Origin: CAYOOP01 sp964405685
GTDB lineage: Bacteria > Pseudomonadota > Alphaproteobacteria > Rickettsiales > SXRF01
DNA: 64,000 bases
Reading direction: 5' to 3'
Assembly: GCA_964405685.1 (NCBI GenBank)
Contig: CAYOOP010000003.1
Coordinates: 62,001-126,000, forward strand
Shown: positions 23,107 to 32,387 of the stretch, in pieces
How positions within the stretch are numbered: position 1 is the stretch's first letter
Layout: each line of letters opens with the position of its first letter
Notes under the pieces: generated by a model
The model's input: only the letters and a program-made list of their open reading frames with translations
The model's database searches: none
What the model was told of the DNA's origin: nothing
Made by a program: the position numbers and the translations under genes

Positions 23107-23645
23107 AACGGTGGTTATGGTTGTTTGCATTATTGCCTGCCTCTGCTTTCGCTAGCAATTGGACGATCGATTACGATAATAGTTCGCTGACCTTTGAAGC
23201 CAAGCAAGGTGAACAGAAAATCCAGGGTCAATTTGGTAAGTTTTCGGTGGATGTTTCGCTCAATCCAGCGGCGCCAGAGCAAGGCAAAATTAGCGTCAAC
23301 GTAGATCTTAGAACTGCGGGTGCGGGTTCGCAGGAACGCAATCAGGCATTGCCGCAACGCGAGTGGTTTGATGTTGCCAATTTCCCGGTGGCAACATTTG
23401 AAAGCACTCGCATTCGTAAAACCGAAACCGGATTTGAAGCGGTGGGTCATTTGACATTAAAAGGAGTGACGGAAGAGGTAAGCATTCCTTTCACACTCAC
23501 ACCGGACGACAAAGGAAAAACCCGTGCCCAAGGGTCGTTTACCCTTCAGCGAGACCATTTCAAAGTCGGCATTGGCGAGTGGGACTCCGAGCAATGGATC
23601 GCGTTTTCAGTGGTCATCACATTTAATCTGCTAGCAACACCTTAG
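23103..23645 (+). CDS. YceI-family periplasmic protein (second copy)
   Basis: The 180-aa protein has a signal peptide (MKRWLWLFALLPASAFA) and a shorter YceI barrel: WTIDYDNSSLTFEAKQG, VNVDLRTAGAGSQERNQALP, WFDVANFPVATFES and GHLTLKGVTEEVSIPF. It differs clearly from the first copy, so it is not a recent duplicate. Its stop overlaps the end of convergent mrcA by four bases. Confidence 0.9.
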   Translation: MKRWLWLFALLPASAFASNWTIDYDNSSLTFEAKQGEQKIQGQFGKFSVDVSLNPAAPEQGKISVNVDLRTAGAGSQERNQALPQREWFDVANFPVATFESTRIRKTETGFEAVGHLTLKGVTEEVSIPFTLTPDDKGKTRAQGSFTLQRDHFKVGIGEWDSEQWIAFSVVITFNLLATP

Positions 23646-26218
23646 TACAGCCCATTCGTTACGTCGTTCGATGGCGGCGTCTCTTGCTGTATTTGCCACG
23701 GCAGTGGCGCGGGCGGCAGAGGTTCCATCGGTACGGGCTGTTCGTTGATCGGCTCAGGCACCGTGCCGCCATCTAGGGGTTTGCGTACGGGCACGGTTTC
23801 ATCCAGCATTTTTGCAGGGTCGGGTTTGAAGATCGGCTCATCCGAGCTGATCACCAATTCGTCAATCAACTGTACCGGCGAGTTTGGCAAGCTGCCATTG
23901 GTTTGCGGCATCGTTTCACCGCCCACGGATGCACTTTTATTCACCGCAACCGTGCGGGTTTCAATACCGCTCGGTGCAACAAAATCTTCAACCGGCGTAT
24001 CCTTCAGCGCAGCCTGCATGAATTCAATGAACCCAGGCAGTGCAACACTGGCGCCGGTTTCTTTTTTGCCCATGGTTTGCGGTGTATCATAGCCTACGTA
24101 CAGCCCAACCACGAGGTTCGGGCTAAAGCCTACAAACCATGTATCGCGGCTTTCGTTGGTGGTGCCGGTTTTGCCGCCAAGCGGCCGGCCCAACACTTTT
24201 GCGCGTGTTGCCGTGCCGTGCTCCACCACGCTTTCTAACATCGATACCATTTGATAGGCAATGCGTGGGTCGATCACACGTTCGCGTGTGTCTGCAAGTT
24301 CTGGCGGTGGGTTGGCGGCGGCAGTAACACTGGTGACATCCTCCACCACGCAAGCGTCACACACCGTATCGCCCAAACGGAAAATGGTTTTGCCGTGACG
24401 GTCGTCAATACGCTCGATCAGTGCGGGAGATACTTTCTGTCCGCCGTTGACAATCATCGCATAAGCATTGACGAGCTTCACTACCGGGGTTTCCGCCGTG
24501 CCGAGGACGATCGACATATTGCGGGGGAGATCATCATAAATACCCAGGCGCTTGCCCATCTCGAGCACGCGGTCAAGCCCTACCGCTTGCGCGATCCTGA
24601 CCGTCATGGTGTTGCGCGATTTGGCGAGGCCTTCACGCAGCGTTGCCGGGCCTAAATATTCATCATGATAATTCGCGGGCCGCCAGGCGGGCAGGCCAGC
24701 ACCTTGGCTGAGTTCAATTGGTGCATCGAGTACGACGGAAGAGGGGCTGAATCCATTTTCAAGCGCGGTGAGATAGACAAAGGGTTTGAAGGCGGAGCCC
24801 GGTTGGCGGAGCGCTTGGGTGGCGCGGTTGAAATCGGTAATGCCGCTGGAATAGCCGCCGGATAGGGCAAGCACACGACCGGAGTTAGGTTCGATCGCCA
24901 CCATCGCGCCATTGACCGCCGGCACTTGCGTCAGTTCATAGACATTTTTATCGGAGGTGGGATTTACAATCACCACATCTCCTATCGAGAGAATATCCGC
25001 CGGTTTTCTTACCTCAGGGCCGAGCAAGCCGTCACCCACCACGCGGCGTGTCCATTTGAGCGAGGAGAAAGGAACGGTGCCGGTGCCGCCGACCAGGCCA
25101 AGCGTGATCTTTTGCGCGTCAAGCGCGGTTACCACCCCAAGTTTTTGGGCATCAATTAACTGCGGTGCGTTTTTCGACATTTCTTCGAGCTTTGGCTTCC
25201 ACTCCGCCTCTTTAATATGTGCGAGCGGGCCGCGGTAGCCACGTTTGTGGTCATAGGTAATCAAGGCGTTGCGGAGGGCCTTATCCGCGTATTTTTGCAA
25301 GGTGGGGTTGAGTGTGGTTTTCACTACCAAACCTCCTTCATTCACCACATTGCCACCGTAGGTTTGCGCCAGATTGCGGCGAACTTCTTCGGCGAAAAAC
25401 CCTGCATCCACCACATCATCATCCGCGTGGGATTTAAGGGTGATAGGGGTGGCGATGGCTTTTTGTGCTTCTTCGGTGGTGATGTGGCCATCCTCATGCA
25501 TGCGCTTGATCACCCAATTGCGGCGATCGAGCGCCGCATTATAATTCTTGCGCGGATCATACGCCGAAGGCGCTTTGGGCATGGACGCGAGCAGGGCGGC
25601 TTCTTCAATCGTGAGTTCATCGAGCGATTTGTTGAAATAGTTGAGCGCGGCGGTTGCCACACCATAGGAACGAAACCCAAGAAAAATCTCGTTTAGGTAA
25701 AGCTCCAAGATTTTATCTTTGGTGTAAGCGCCGCTAATACGCAGCGCCAAAATAGCTTCTTTGATTTTACGCTCGAAGGATTTTTCGTTCGTCAACAAAA
25801 AGTTTTTGACGACTTGCTGAGTAATCGTCGAGCCGCCGACCATGCTTTTACCTTGGCCGTAGTGAATCACGTTGGTGTAAACCGCGCGCATGATGCTGGT
25901 GTAGTCAATGCCGGTGTGGCTGTAGAAATTCTTGTCCTCCGCGGAAATGAAGGCGTTGCTGACACGTTTGGGGATTGCTTTTAAAGGCACGAATACGCGG
26001 CGCTCGGTGGCGAATTCGGCGAGCAAATGGCCATCGTTGGTATAGAGCCGCGTAAGCGTGGGCGGATCGTATTTTGCGAGCGTGGAATAATCCGGCAGAT
26101 CTTCGCTGTAGTGGCGAATGAGTAGCAACATCGCCACGCAGCCGACGATGATGCTGCAGCAGGCGATGGTAAACAGCCAGCCGAAGAAATGGATGAGCGC
26201 TTTCGGAAGATGGTGCAT
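23642..26218 (-). CDS. mrcA: Penicillin-binding protein 1A (bifunctional)
   Basis: Polymerises and cross-links peptidoglycan. The 858-aa protein has a membrane anchor near residues 10-35 and a glycosyltransferase domain (catalytic Glu in FISAEDKNFYSHTGID, then GGSTITQQVVKNFLL). A middle OB-like region follows, then a transpeptidase domain with the nucleophile in QPGSAFKPFVY, the SRN motif (AKSRNTMTV), and KTG in GGKTGTTNESRDTW. The C-terminal 100 residues are Pro-rich and probably disordered. It follows the amidase gene by eight bases. Confidence 0.94.
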   Translation of the reverse strand: MHHLPKALIHFFGWLFTIACCSIIVGCVAMLLLIRHYSEDLPDYSTLAKYDPPTLTRLYTNDGHLLAEFATERRVFVPLKAIPKRVSNAFISAEDKNFYSHTGIDYTSIMRAVYTNVIHYGQGKSMVGGSTITQQVVKNFLLTNEKSFERKIKEAILALRISGAYTKDKILELYLNEIFLGFRSYGVATAALNYFNKSLDELTIEEAALLASMPKAPSAYDPRKNYNAALDRRNWVIKRMHEDGHITTEEAQKAIATPITLKSHADDDVVDAGFFAEEVRRNLAQTYGGNVVNEGGLVVKTTLNPTLQKYADKALRNALITYDHKRGYRGPLAHIKEAEWKPKLEEMSKNAPQLIDAQKLGVVTALDAQKITLGLVGGTGTVPFSSLKWTRRVVGDGLLGPEVRKPADILSIGDVVIVNPTSDKNVYELTQVPAVNGAMVAIEPNSGRVLALSGGYSSGITDFNRATQALRQPGSAFKPFVYLTALENGFSPSSVVLDAPIELSQGAGLPAWRPANYHDEYLGPATLREGLAKSRNTMTVRIAQAVGLDRVLEMGKRLGIYDDLPRNMSIVLGTAETPVVKLVNAYAMIVNGGQKVSPALIERIDDRHGKTIFRLGDTVCDACVVEDVTSVTAAANPPPELADTRERVIDPRIAYQMVSMLESVVEHGTATRAKVLGRPLGGKTGTTNESRDTWFVGFSPNLVVGLYVGYDTPQTMGKKETGASVALPGFIEFMQAALKDTPVEDFVAPSGIETRTVAVNKSASVGGETMPQTNGSLPNSPVQLIDELVISSDEPIFKPDPAKMLDETVPVRKPLDGGTVPEPINEQPVPMEPLPPAPLPWQIQQETPPSNDVTNGLY

Positions 26219-26226
26219 GCGAAGAT

Positions 26227-27327
26227 TTAGGGATGGAGTTTTTTCTGCGTGTCGAAGTACCGATTAATACCAGCTTCTAAGCCGCTGACAATCTGATTAC
26301 GATAGCTTTCGCTATTTAAACGTTTTTCTTCTTCCGGGTGCGATAAAAATCCGATTTCCACCAGAACGGAAGGCACATCCGGCGCTTTCAGGACCGCAAA
26401 CCCTGCAAAGCGGTGGGTGTTTTCCAGCAGGCGCACATTGTGCTCTTCCATGCCCGCGACCAGCGAATCCGCAAGCGTTGCCGAATTGGTGTTGGTTTCG
26501 CGCTGGGCAAGGGAGATTAAAATATTAGCAACGTCTTCATCGTGGGTGGAAAGATCCATGCCCGCAATCACATCCGAACGGTTTTCGCGTGCGGCCAAGT
26601 CTTCTGCCTCTTTGTCAGACGCTGTTTCAGAGAGGGTGTAGACCGAAAGCCCGCGCGCCGAATCATGCGAGGAGTCGGCGTGCATGGAAATAAAAATGGT
26701 GGCTTTCGCATCGCGCGCTTGCTTGAAACGTTCGCGCAGGCGGATGAAATAATCGGCATCGCGCGTGAGCATCACGCGGTATTTGCCGGATTTATCGAGG
26801 GACGCCTTCAGCGCTTTGGCGTAGCGCAGCACCACGTCTTTTTCTTCCGTGCCGCGCTTGCCGGTGGTGCCTGGGTCTTGCCCGCCGTGGCCGGGATCAA
26901 GCACGACGAGTGGTTTCTCAGGCGGTTTTTCTTTGGATTTTTCTGCTGTTTTGGCCAGTGTTTTACCAGGTTGCAGCGTGACGGTGAGCACTTCACCTGC
27001 TTGCGAAGTGGTAATGCCCCCCAAGGTTTTGGCTTCGATAACGATGCGGCTGGTGGTGGGGTTAAACTGGCCGCTGCGAATGGTGGCGATCAACGCACCG
27101 GAATAATTTCTGGACAGGTGCGCCTCCAGCTTTTGGGTGGAGGGTATATCAAGCACTACGCGCGGCGGGTTGCCCAGGGTAAACACCTTGGCGGGTACGG
27201 AAACCGGGAGGGTTAAGGTGAGGGTTTCGACGTTATTTTCTGTGTCAATTCTGAGCGGGACGTCAATCGCCGCTGCCAGCGAGGGCAGGGCACAAAGGCA
27301 CAAAATAATAAATAGACGCAATACCAT
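26227..27327 (-). CDS. amiC: N-acetylmuramoyl-L-alanine amidase with AMIN domain (AmiC type)
   Basis: Periplasmic zinc amidase that splits septal peptidoglycan. The 366-aa protein has a signal peptide (MVLRLFIILCLCALPSLAAA), an AMIN targeting domain (about 25-120), a Lys/Pro linker, and an Amidase_3 domain. Zinc ligands lie in LDPGHGGQDPG, in GTEEKDVVL (Glu) and in SMHADSS; the catalytic Glu is in LVEIGFLSHPEEE. The ATG at 27327 gives a standard signal peptide and is preferred to a GTG ten codons upstream. Pairing with mrcA is typical of alphaproteobacteria. Confidence 0.92.
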   Translation of the reverse strand: MVLRLFIILCLCALPSLAAAIDVPLRIDTENNVETLTLTLPVSVPAKVFTLGNPPRVVLDIPSTQKLEAHLSRNYSGALIATIRSGQFNPTTSRIVIEAKTLGGITTSQAGEVLTVTLQPGKTLAKTAEKSKEKPPEKPLVVLDPGHGGQDPGTTGKRGTEEKDVVLRYAKALKASLDKSGKYRVMLTRDADYFIRLRERFKQARDAKATIFISMHADSSHDSARGLSVYTLSETASDKEAEDLAARENRSDVIAGMDLSTHDEDVANILISLAQRETNTNSATLADSLVAGMEEHNVRLLENTHRFAGFAVLKAPDVPSVLVEIGFLSHPEEEKRLNSESYRNQIVSGLEAGINRYFDTQKKLHP

Positions 27328-27382
27328 AACGATGCGTGGAGCATAATAATTTTCCACGACAATACAAGCGATGGTTCACCCT

Positions 27383-28006
27383 CTAAAGGCTTCGCGCCAT
27401 CCAAACAATACGGCCCACGATGGTGAGATCAGAGGCAGCGGTTTCATACGGCCGGTATTTGGGATTATCCGAAAGCACACGCAGCTTGGCAGTTTTTCCG
27501 GCCACGCGTTCCAAGCGTTTGGCGATGAATGTTTCACCTTCCTTGAGCGCAAATAGCCCTTCCGGAGAGGGGATCGTATCCGCGGTATTAACAAGGACTT
27601 GATCACCCGCTTCCAATGTCGGCACCATGCTGCCACCTTGGATAAACATCAACCGCAAATTCTCAGGCGTTGCATCCAGTTGTTCTTTGATCCAGCTGCG
27701 GCGGAAATAATAATATTCACGGTCTTCCCCTGTTTTAGAAAGGGACGCAATCGAGACAAACGGTGCCTTGCCTGCGCGCGAAGGGCTGGGGGCGACATTG
27801 GCACCGGTGAAATAAGCAAGCGGAAGCTTGAGTTCGGCAGCCACTTTCGCAAGGGTGATGGTGGAAGGATGCAGCGATTTGCCGCTTAGGACATCATACA
27901 AGAAGGTTTTCTTGACGCCTGCATCACGCGCTAACTCGGCGGTGTTGACACCGCGCTGTTCCATCGCTTCTTTCAGCCGTTTGGCGATAATGGTTTTCGG
28001 TTGCAT
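27383..28006 (-). CDS. XRE-type repressor with S24 (LexA-like) peptidase domain
   Basis: A 207-aa transcription regulator. The N-terminal helix-turn-helix (MEQRGVNTAELARDAGVKKT) is followed by a peptidase S24 domain, with the nucleophile Ser in QGGSMVPTLEAGD and the Lys partner in FIAKRLERV. This is the architecture of phage C1-type or stress-responsive repressors that cleave themselves. The ATG at 28006 (MQPKTIIAKRL) is chosen; an upstream start at 28045 adds 13 unconserved residues. It is divergent from chpT, so it may act on the 143-base gap between them. No prophage genes adjoin it. Confidence 0.85.
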   Translation of the reverse strand: MQPKTIIAKRLKEAMEQRGVNTAELARDAGVKKTFLYDVLSGKSLHPSTITLAKVAAELKLPLAYFTGANVAPSPSRAGKAPFVSIASLSKTGEDREYYYFRRSWIKEQLDATPENLRLMFIQGGSMVPTLEAGDQVLVNTADTIPSPEGLFALKEGETFIAKRLERVAGKTAKLRVLSDNPKYRPYETAASDLTIVGRIVWMARSL

Positions 28007-28056
28007 GATGAAGCGGTTTATACCCTGCTCATCAATTTGATACAAGGACCTCGAGC

Positions 28057-28071
28057 TTAACTAAATATTTA
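28057..28071. promoter_or_regulatory. Weak CtrA-like site upstream of chpT
   Basis: TTAA-CTAAATA-TTTA differs from TTAA-N7-TTAA by one base and lies 79 bases before the chpT start in the gap shared with the S24 repressor gene. It is of interest only because chpT belongs to the CtrA pathway. Confidence 0.2.
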
Positions 28072-28149
28072 GGTTTATGGGGATATAGTGATGTATCGGC
28101 AATCCCCACCGCCGCTTTGAAGAGTAATGCAAAAACAGTGTGTTAGACC

Positions 28150-28839
28150 ATGAACCGTGAATTACTGATTGCCGAGCTTTTGTGCACCCGTCTTTGTCAT
28201 GATTTGACCGGACCCATTGGTGCCGTAAACAATGGAGCAGAATTCTTAAGCGAAGAAGGCTTCAACATGCAAAATCAGGCCGTGGAGTTGATTGTCTCCA
28301 GCGCCTTTTCCGCCGTTTCGCGCTTGCAATTTTACCGTTTCGCTTATGGCCGCGTGAAAGATGGCGGTGAGGCCTCGCTCTCTGAGAAAAAAGCCATGGT
28401 CGTTGATTTTTTCGCCGGTTCCAAAATCGAGCTCGATTGGCCGGATGAGCACACGGACGCTTCCGGCGTTTCGGTCAGCAGCAAAATGGTACGGTTGATT
28501 TTCAACCTTCTCATCATTGCCTCTGGCGCACTTTTGCGCGGTGGCAAAATTGCGGTGCGCATTACCGAGCAATCCAACGGTGATAAACAAGTGATGGTGC
28601 GCGCCGAAGGCCCCGCCATTAAATGGGATAAGGAAACCTCCACCGTGCTCAGTTCCGCGGTGAAAGAAGGCGCGCTGAGTGCTAAAAACATCCAGATTTT
28701 CCTCGCCCATGAACTCCTCGAAGACTTGCATATGGCCCTGGAGCATGAAGCTACGGCGGATGCGCTTAAAATCACGGCGACGCAACCGGCGGCGATGGCG
28801 GCGGATGGTCTTGCAACCATGGGGCATAGCCATGGATGA
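28150..28839 (+). CDS. chpT: ChpT-like histidine phosphotransferase
   Basis: Relays phosphate from the CckA kinase to CtrA and CpdR in alphaproteobacteria. The 229-aa protein has the phospho-accepting His17 in LCTRLCHDLTGPIGAVNNGAE. A degenerate kinase-like C-terminal domain lacks ATP-binding boxes. ChpT is normally a stand-alone gene. Here it overlaps cheA by eight bases and heads the chemotaxis operon, which hints at a tie between cell-cycle phosphorelay and chemotaxis. A role as phosphotransferase for the CheA system instead cannot be excluded. Confidence 0.88.
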   Translation: MNRELLIAELLCTRLCHDLTGPIGAVNNGAEFLSEEGFNMQNQAVELIVSSAFSAVSRLQFYRFAYGRVKDGGEASLSEKKAMVVDFFAGSKIELDWPDEHTDASGVSVSSKMVRLIFNLLIIASGALLRGGKIAVRITEQSNGDKQVMVRAEGPAIKWDKETSTVLSSAVKEGALSAKNIQIFLAHELLEDLHMALEHEATADALKITATQPAAMAADGLATMGHSHG

Positions 28840-31528
28840 TTTAATCACCGAGTTTATTGCCGAAACCACCGAGAGCCTCTCGATGCTCGACCAAGAATTG
28901 GTGAAGCTGGAACAAAATCCGGGTGATGAATCGATTTTGGGTAATATTTTTCGTATCGTACACACCATTAAAGGTACGTGCGGTTTTTTAGGGTTGCCGC
29001 GGTTGGAATCGGTGGCGCATGCCTCTGAAAACGTGTTGGGGAAAATTCGCGACAAGCAGCAGGAAGCAACGCCTCAGGCGATTTCGCTGGTGCTCGAGTC
29101 GCTCGACCGCATTAAAGAACTGATCGATTTTTTAAGCACTAATGGCGCTGAGCCTGAAGGTAGCGACGAAGAACTCAAAAAACGCCTGAACCATTTGGCC
29201 GATACTGGCCAGATTATGGGCGCAGGGGATGCTCCCGCATCTGCCGCTGCTGCACCCGCTGCTCCGGCCGCTGCTGCACCACAAGATTTTTCTGCTTTTT
29301 TTAAAGGCGATGATGATTTAAATGCGCTGATTGCTGCTGAAAAAGGTGGCGACGCACATGCTGCTCCAGTGATCGCCTTGGTCACTCCGGTTGCGGTGGA
29401 AGAACCTAAGCCGGCGGCCACAGTCCCTGCTAAGGCTGCTGAAAAACCTGCCGCCGCCGCTGCAGCCGCACCGGCAGAAGCCAATCAATCGATTCGCGTC
29501 AACCTCGATGTGCTTGAAACGCTGATGCAAACGGTGAGCGAATTGGTGCTCACGCGTAATCAGTTGATGCAGATTGTGCGCACGAAGGAAGACCGCGATT
29601 TCCTAGCACCGCTACAGCACCTCAGCCATATCACCAGCGAGTTGCAAGAAGGCGTGATGAAAACGCGTATGCAGCCGATCGGCAACGCGTGGCAAAAATT
29701 TCCGCGCTTGATTCGCGATTTGTCGCTCGAGCTCGGCAAAAAAATTGATCTCAAAATGATCGGTGCGGAAACTGAACTCGATCGCCAATTGCTTGAGATG
29801 ATTAAAGATCCACTCACCCACATGGTGCGCAATTCCTGTGACCATGGTTTGGAAGGCCCTGCCGACCGCAAGGCTGCAGGCAAGAATGAGCAAGGCTCGG
29901 TGACGCTTTCGGCCTATCACGAGGGCGGTCACATTATTATTGATATTATCGACGACGGACGCGGCATCAACCTTGAGCGCGTCAAACAGAAGATTATTCA
30001 AAACGGCATCGCTTCTGAATCCGCAGTAGCGGACATGAACGATCAGCAAATCATGCGGCATATTTTTCATGCCGGCTTCTCAACCGCCGAAAAAGTCACC
30101 AGCGTCTCCGGTCGCGGTGTGGGTATGGACGTGGTGCGCACCAATATCGAAAAGATCGGTGGCACGGTAGAGCTCGACTCGACCTATGGCAAAGGCTCGA
30201 CCTTCCGGATTAAAATCCCGCTTACTCTTGCCATTGTTTCCGTGCTCATCGTTGAAGCGCGTGGCAATAAATTCGCGATTCCGCAAATCAACGTCACCGA
30301 ATTGGTGCGTGTGGCGGCCAATTCGGAATATCAGATCGAAACCATCAATGGTGCGCCGGTGTTGCGCCTGCGTGAAAAACTCCTCCCGCTTATTGTGTTG
30401 GGCGACGTGCTGGAATTGAGCACGAAGGGTGAGGCCTGGTCTAATCGTGAAGCCTTTATTTCCGTGTGCAAAGTTGGTGGTACCGATTTCGGCGTGATTG
30501 TAGACCGTGTGTATGATACCGAGGAAATCGTCGTGAAACCGGTTGCCGAAGTCATCAAATCGCTCGCGATTTATTCCGGCAATACCATTTTGGGCGACGG
30601 CAGCGTCATCATGATTTTAGACCCCAACGGCCTGGCTAAAACCTTGGGCGAAAACGAAATGGGCGCTGCGCAGGAGGCCGAAGCTTCCGATGCGGTCGGT
30701 TCGAAAGAAAAACTGGTCAGCTTCCTGCTCTTTACGGCAGGCGGTGGCGCGCCGAAAGCCGTGCCGCTTGAGCTTGTGTCGCGGTTGGAAGAGATCGAAG
30801 TCTCGGTGATTGAATATTCAGGCGACGAGCCGGTGGTGCAATACCGCGGTGAGTTGATGCAGTTGATGCGACTTAGCCAAGATTACAACATTCCTACCGA
30901 AGGCTTGGTGCAAGTAATCGTGTTTACCTACGACAAACGCACCGTCGGTTTAGTGGTGGGTGAAATTCTCGACATCGTCCAATCGCAATTTGAAGTAAAA
31001 CTGGCAGCCACCGAAAAAGGGTTCCTAGGCAGCATGGTGATTGCTGGCAAAACCACGGATGTCGTGGACGTCGCGCAGTTGCTTTCCATCGTCGTCGGCG
31101 AAGAGATTGCGCCGGAAGATAAAAACATGCCGCCGAAAGTCACCGACTATAATATTCTGCTTGTTGAAGACAGCCCCTTCTTTCGTAACTTGACCGTGCC
31201 GTTCCTGGCAGCGGCGGGGTATAAAATTACGGCGGTCGAAAGTGGCCAGGAAGCGTTAAAAGCGCTGGGGCCTGACCCGCACAAGTTTGATCTGATCGTC
31301 ACCGATATTGAAATGCCGGGCATGAATGGGTTTGAGTTTACCCAAGCCTGTCGCGCGATTCCGGCCATGAAAGGCACACCGATTATCGCCTATACCGCTT
31401 CGCTTAGTAATGAAGTCATGCGTAAAGGCAAAGAAATCGGCATGCAGGATTGCATTTTGAAAACCGACCGGCCGAAATTGCTGCAGGCCGTCTCTCATTA
31501 TCTGCAACAGCAGGAGATTGCTGCATGA
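28832..31528 (+). CDS. cheA: Hybrid chemotaxis histidine kinase CheA with C-terminal receiver domain
   Basis: Autophosphorylates in response to receptors and passes phosphate to CheY and CheB. In its 898 aa are an HPt domain with phospho-His44 (VHTIKGTCGFLG), an Ala/Pro-rich linker at about 130-220 with no clear P2 domain, a dimerisation domain, the ATPase domain (MVRNSCDHGLEGP, DDGRGIN, SGRGVGMDVV), CheW-like domains, and a receiver domain from residue 773 with phospho-acceptor Asp825 (VTDIEMPG). The start is the ATG at 28832, overlapping chpT; a longer frame inside chpT is not used. The fused receiver may act as a phosphate sink. Confidence 0.94.
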   Translation: MDDLITEFIAETTESLSMLDQELVKLEQNPGDESILGNIFRIVHTIKGTCGFLGLPRLESVAHASENVLGKIRDKQQEATPQAISLVLESLDRIKELIDFLSTNGAEPEGSDEELKKRLNHLADTGQIMGAGDAPASAAAAPAAPAAAAPQDFSAFFKGDDDLNALIAAEKGGDAHAAPVIALVTPVAVEEPKPAATVPAKAAEKPAAAAAAAPAEANQSIRVNLDVLETLMQTVSELVLTRNQLMQIVRTKEDRDFLAPLQHLSHITSELQEGVMKTRMQPIGNAWQKFPRLIRDLSLELGKKIDLKMIGAETELDRQLLEMIKDPLTHMVRNSCDHGLEGPADRKAAGKNEQGSVTLSAYHEGGHIIIDIIDDGRGINLERVKQKIIQNGIASESAVADMNDQQIMRHIFHAGFSTAEKVTSVSGRGVGMDVVRTNIEKIGGTVELDSTYGKGSTFRIKIPLTLAIVSVLIVEARGNKFAIPQINVTELVRVAANSEYQIETINGAPVLRLREKLLPLIVLGDVLELSTKGEAWSNREAFISVCKVGGTDFGVIVDRVYDTEEIVVKPVAEVIKSLAIYSGNTILGDGSVIMILDPNGLAKTLGENEMGAAQEAEASDAVGSKEKLVSFLLFTAGGGAPKAVPLELVSRLEEIEVSVIEYSGDEPVVQYRGELMQLMRLSQDYNIPTEGLVQVIVFTYDKRTVGLVVGEILDIVQSQFEVKLAATEKGFLGSMVIAGKTTDVVDVAQLLSIVVGEEIAPEDKNMPPKVTDYNILLVEDSPFFRNLTVPFLAAAGYKITAVESGQEALKALGPDPHKFDLIVTDIEMPGMNGFEFTQACRAIPAMKGTPIIAYTASLSNEVMRKGKEIGMQDCILKTDRPKLLQAVSHYLQQQEIAA

Positions 31529-31992
31529 TGCCCGCTTCAGCCGAAATTGATAAGAACTACGATGCCGCAAGCGTGATGTTAGTCACCATGCGGATCGACA
31601 AGCAACTCTTCGGCGTGCCAGTGCATGACGTGCGCGATGTACTGCGCGAACAAAAAGTAGCACATATTCCGCTGGCGTCGCCTGAGATCGAGGGGTCGAT
31701 TAACCTCCGCGGCCGTATTGTTACCGTAATTAACATGCGCAAGCGCCTAAAGCTTGCGTCTAAGGAAACCGAGTCTCATCACATGTTTGTGGTTGTTGAA
31801 TACCGCAGCGAATTGTATAGCCTGATGGTGGATAGCGTCGGCGATGTGATGACGATTCGCGAAGACCAAATCGAGAAAAGCCCAGCCAATCTTTCGTCCA
31901 ACTGGCGCGAAGTCGCTTCAGGCATCTCCCGCCTGCAAGACGATCTGCTGGTGGTGATGGATACCGCTTCCCTCCTTACAATCACTGCGTAA
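31525..31992 (+). CDS. cheW: Chemotaxis coupling protein CheW
   Basis: Scaffold linking CheA to chemoreceptors. The 155-aa protein has the CheW SH3-like pattern: MRIDKQLFGVPVHDVRDVLR, IEGSINLRGRIVTVINMRKR, VDSVGDVMTIREDQIE. The start ATG at 31525 overlaps the cheA stop (ATGATG; the second ATG at 31528 is also possible). It lies eight bases before cheY. Confidence 0.93.
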   Translation: MMPASAEIDKNYDAASVMLVTMRIDKQLFGVPVHDVRDVLREQKVAHIPLASPEIEGSINLRGRIVTVINMRKRLKLASKETESHHMFVVVEYRSELYSLMVDSVGDVMTIREDQIEKSPANLSSNWREVASGISRLQDDLLVVMDTASLLTITA

Positions 31993-32000
31993 AAAATCTT

Positions 32001-32372
32001 ATGACTACATGCCTAATTGTTGATGATTCCAAAGTGGTCAGGAAACTCGCACGCCGTATTGTCGAGCCTCTCGGATTTGGAATTTCCGAAGCCGAAGACG
32101 GCAAGCAGGCGCTCGACCATTGCCTGAAAACCATGCCGGATTTTATTTTGCTCGACTGGCACATGCCGGTGATGACGGGTATCGAGTTCATCCGCGCGCT
32201 GCGCGCCGCACCCGGTGGCGATGTGCCCAAGGTGGTGTTTTGTACCACCGAAAACGATTACAACCGCATTTTAGAAGCGATTCAGGCGGGAGCCAATGAA
32301 TATATGATGAAGCCATTCGACGAAGAAATTCTAAAAGGTAAGCTGGCGCAAGTCGGCGTTGCACTTCCATAA
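32001..32372 (+). CDS. cheY: Chemotaxis response regulator CheY
   Basis: Single-domain receiver that carries the signal from CheA to the flagellar motor or other effector. The 123-aa protein has the acidic pocket VDDS (Asp8-Asp9), phospho-acceptor Asp52 in LLDWHMP, Thr in FCTTEND and Lys104 in MMKPFD. It belongs to the che operon between cheW and cheB. Confidence 0.93.
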   Translation: MTTCLIVDDSKVVRKLARRIVEPLGFGISEAEDGKQALDHCLKTMPDFILLDWHMPVMTGIEFIRALRAAPGGDVPKVVFCTTENDYNRILEAIQAGANEYMMKPFDEEILKGKLAQVGVALP

Positions 32373-32387
32373 GAAACGACAGGCCCT

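Noticed and set aside
28679..28831. CheA start inside chpT
   Set aside because: The extra residues are a shadow of chpT; the HPt domain begins at the ATG at 28832.
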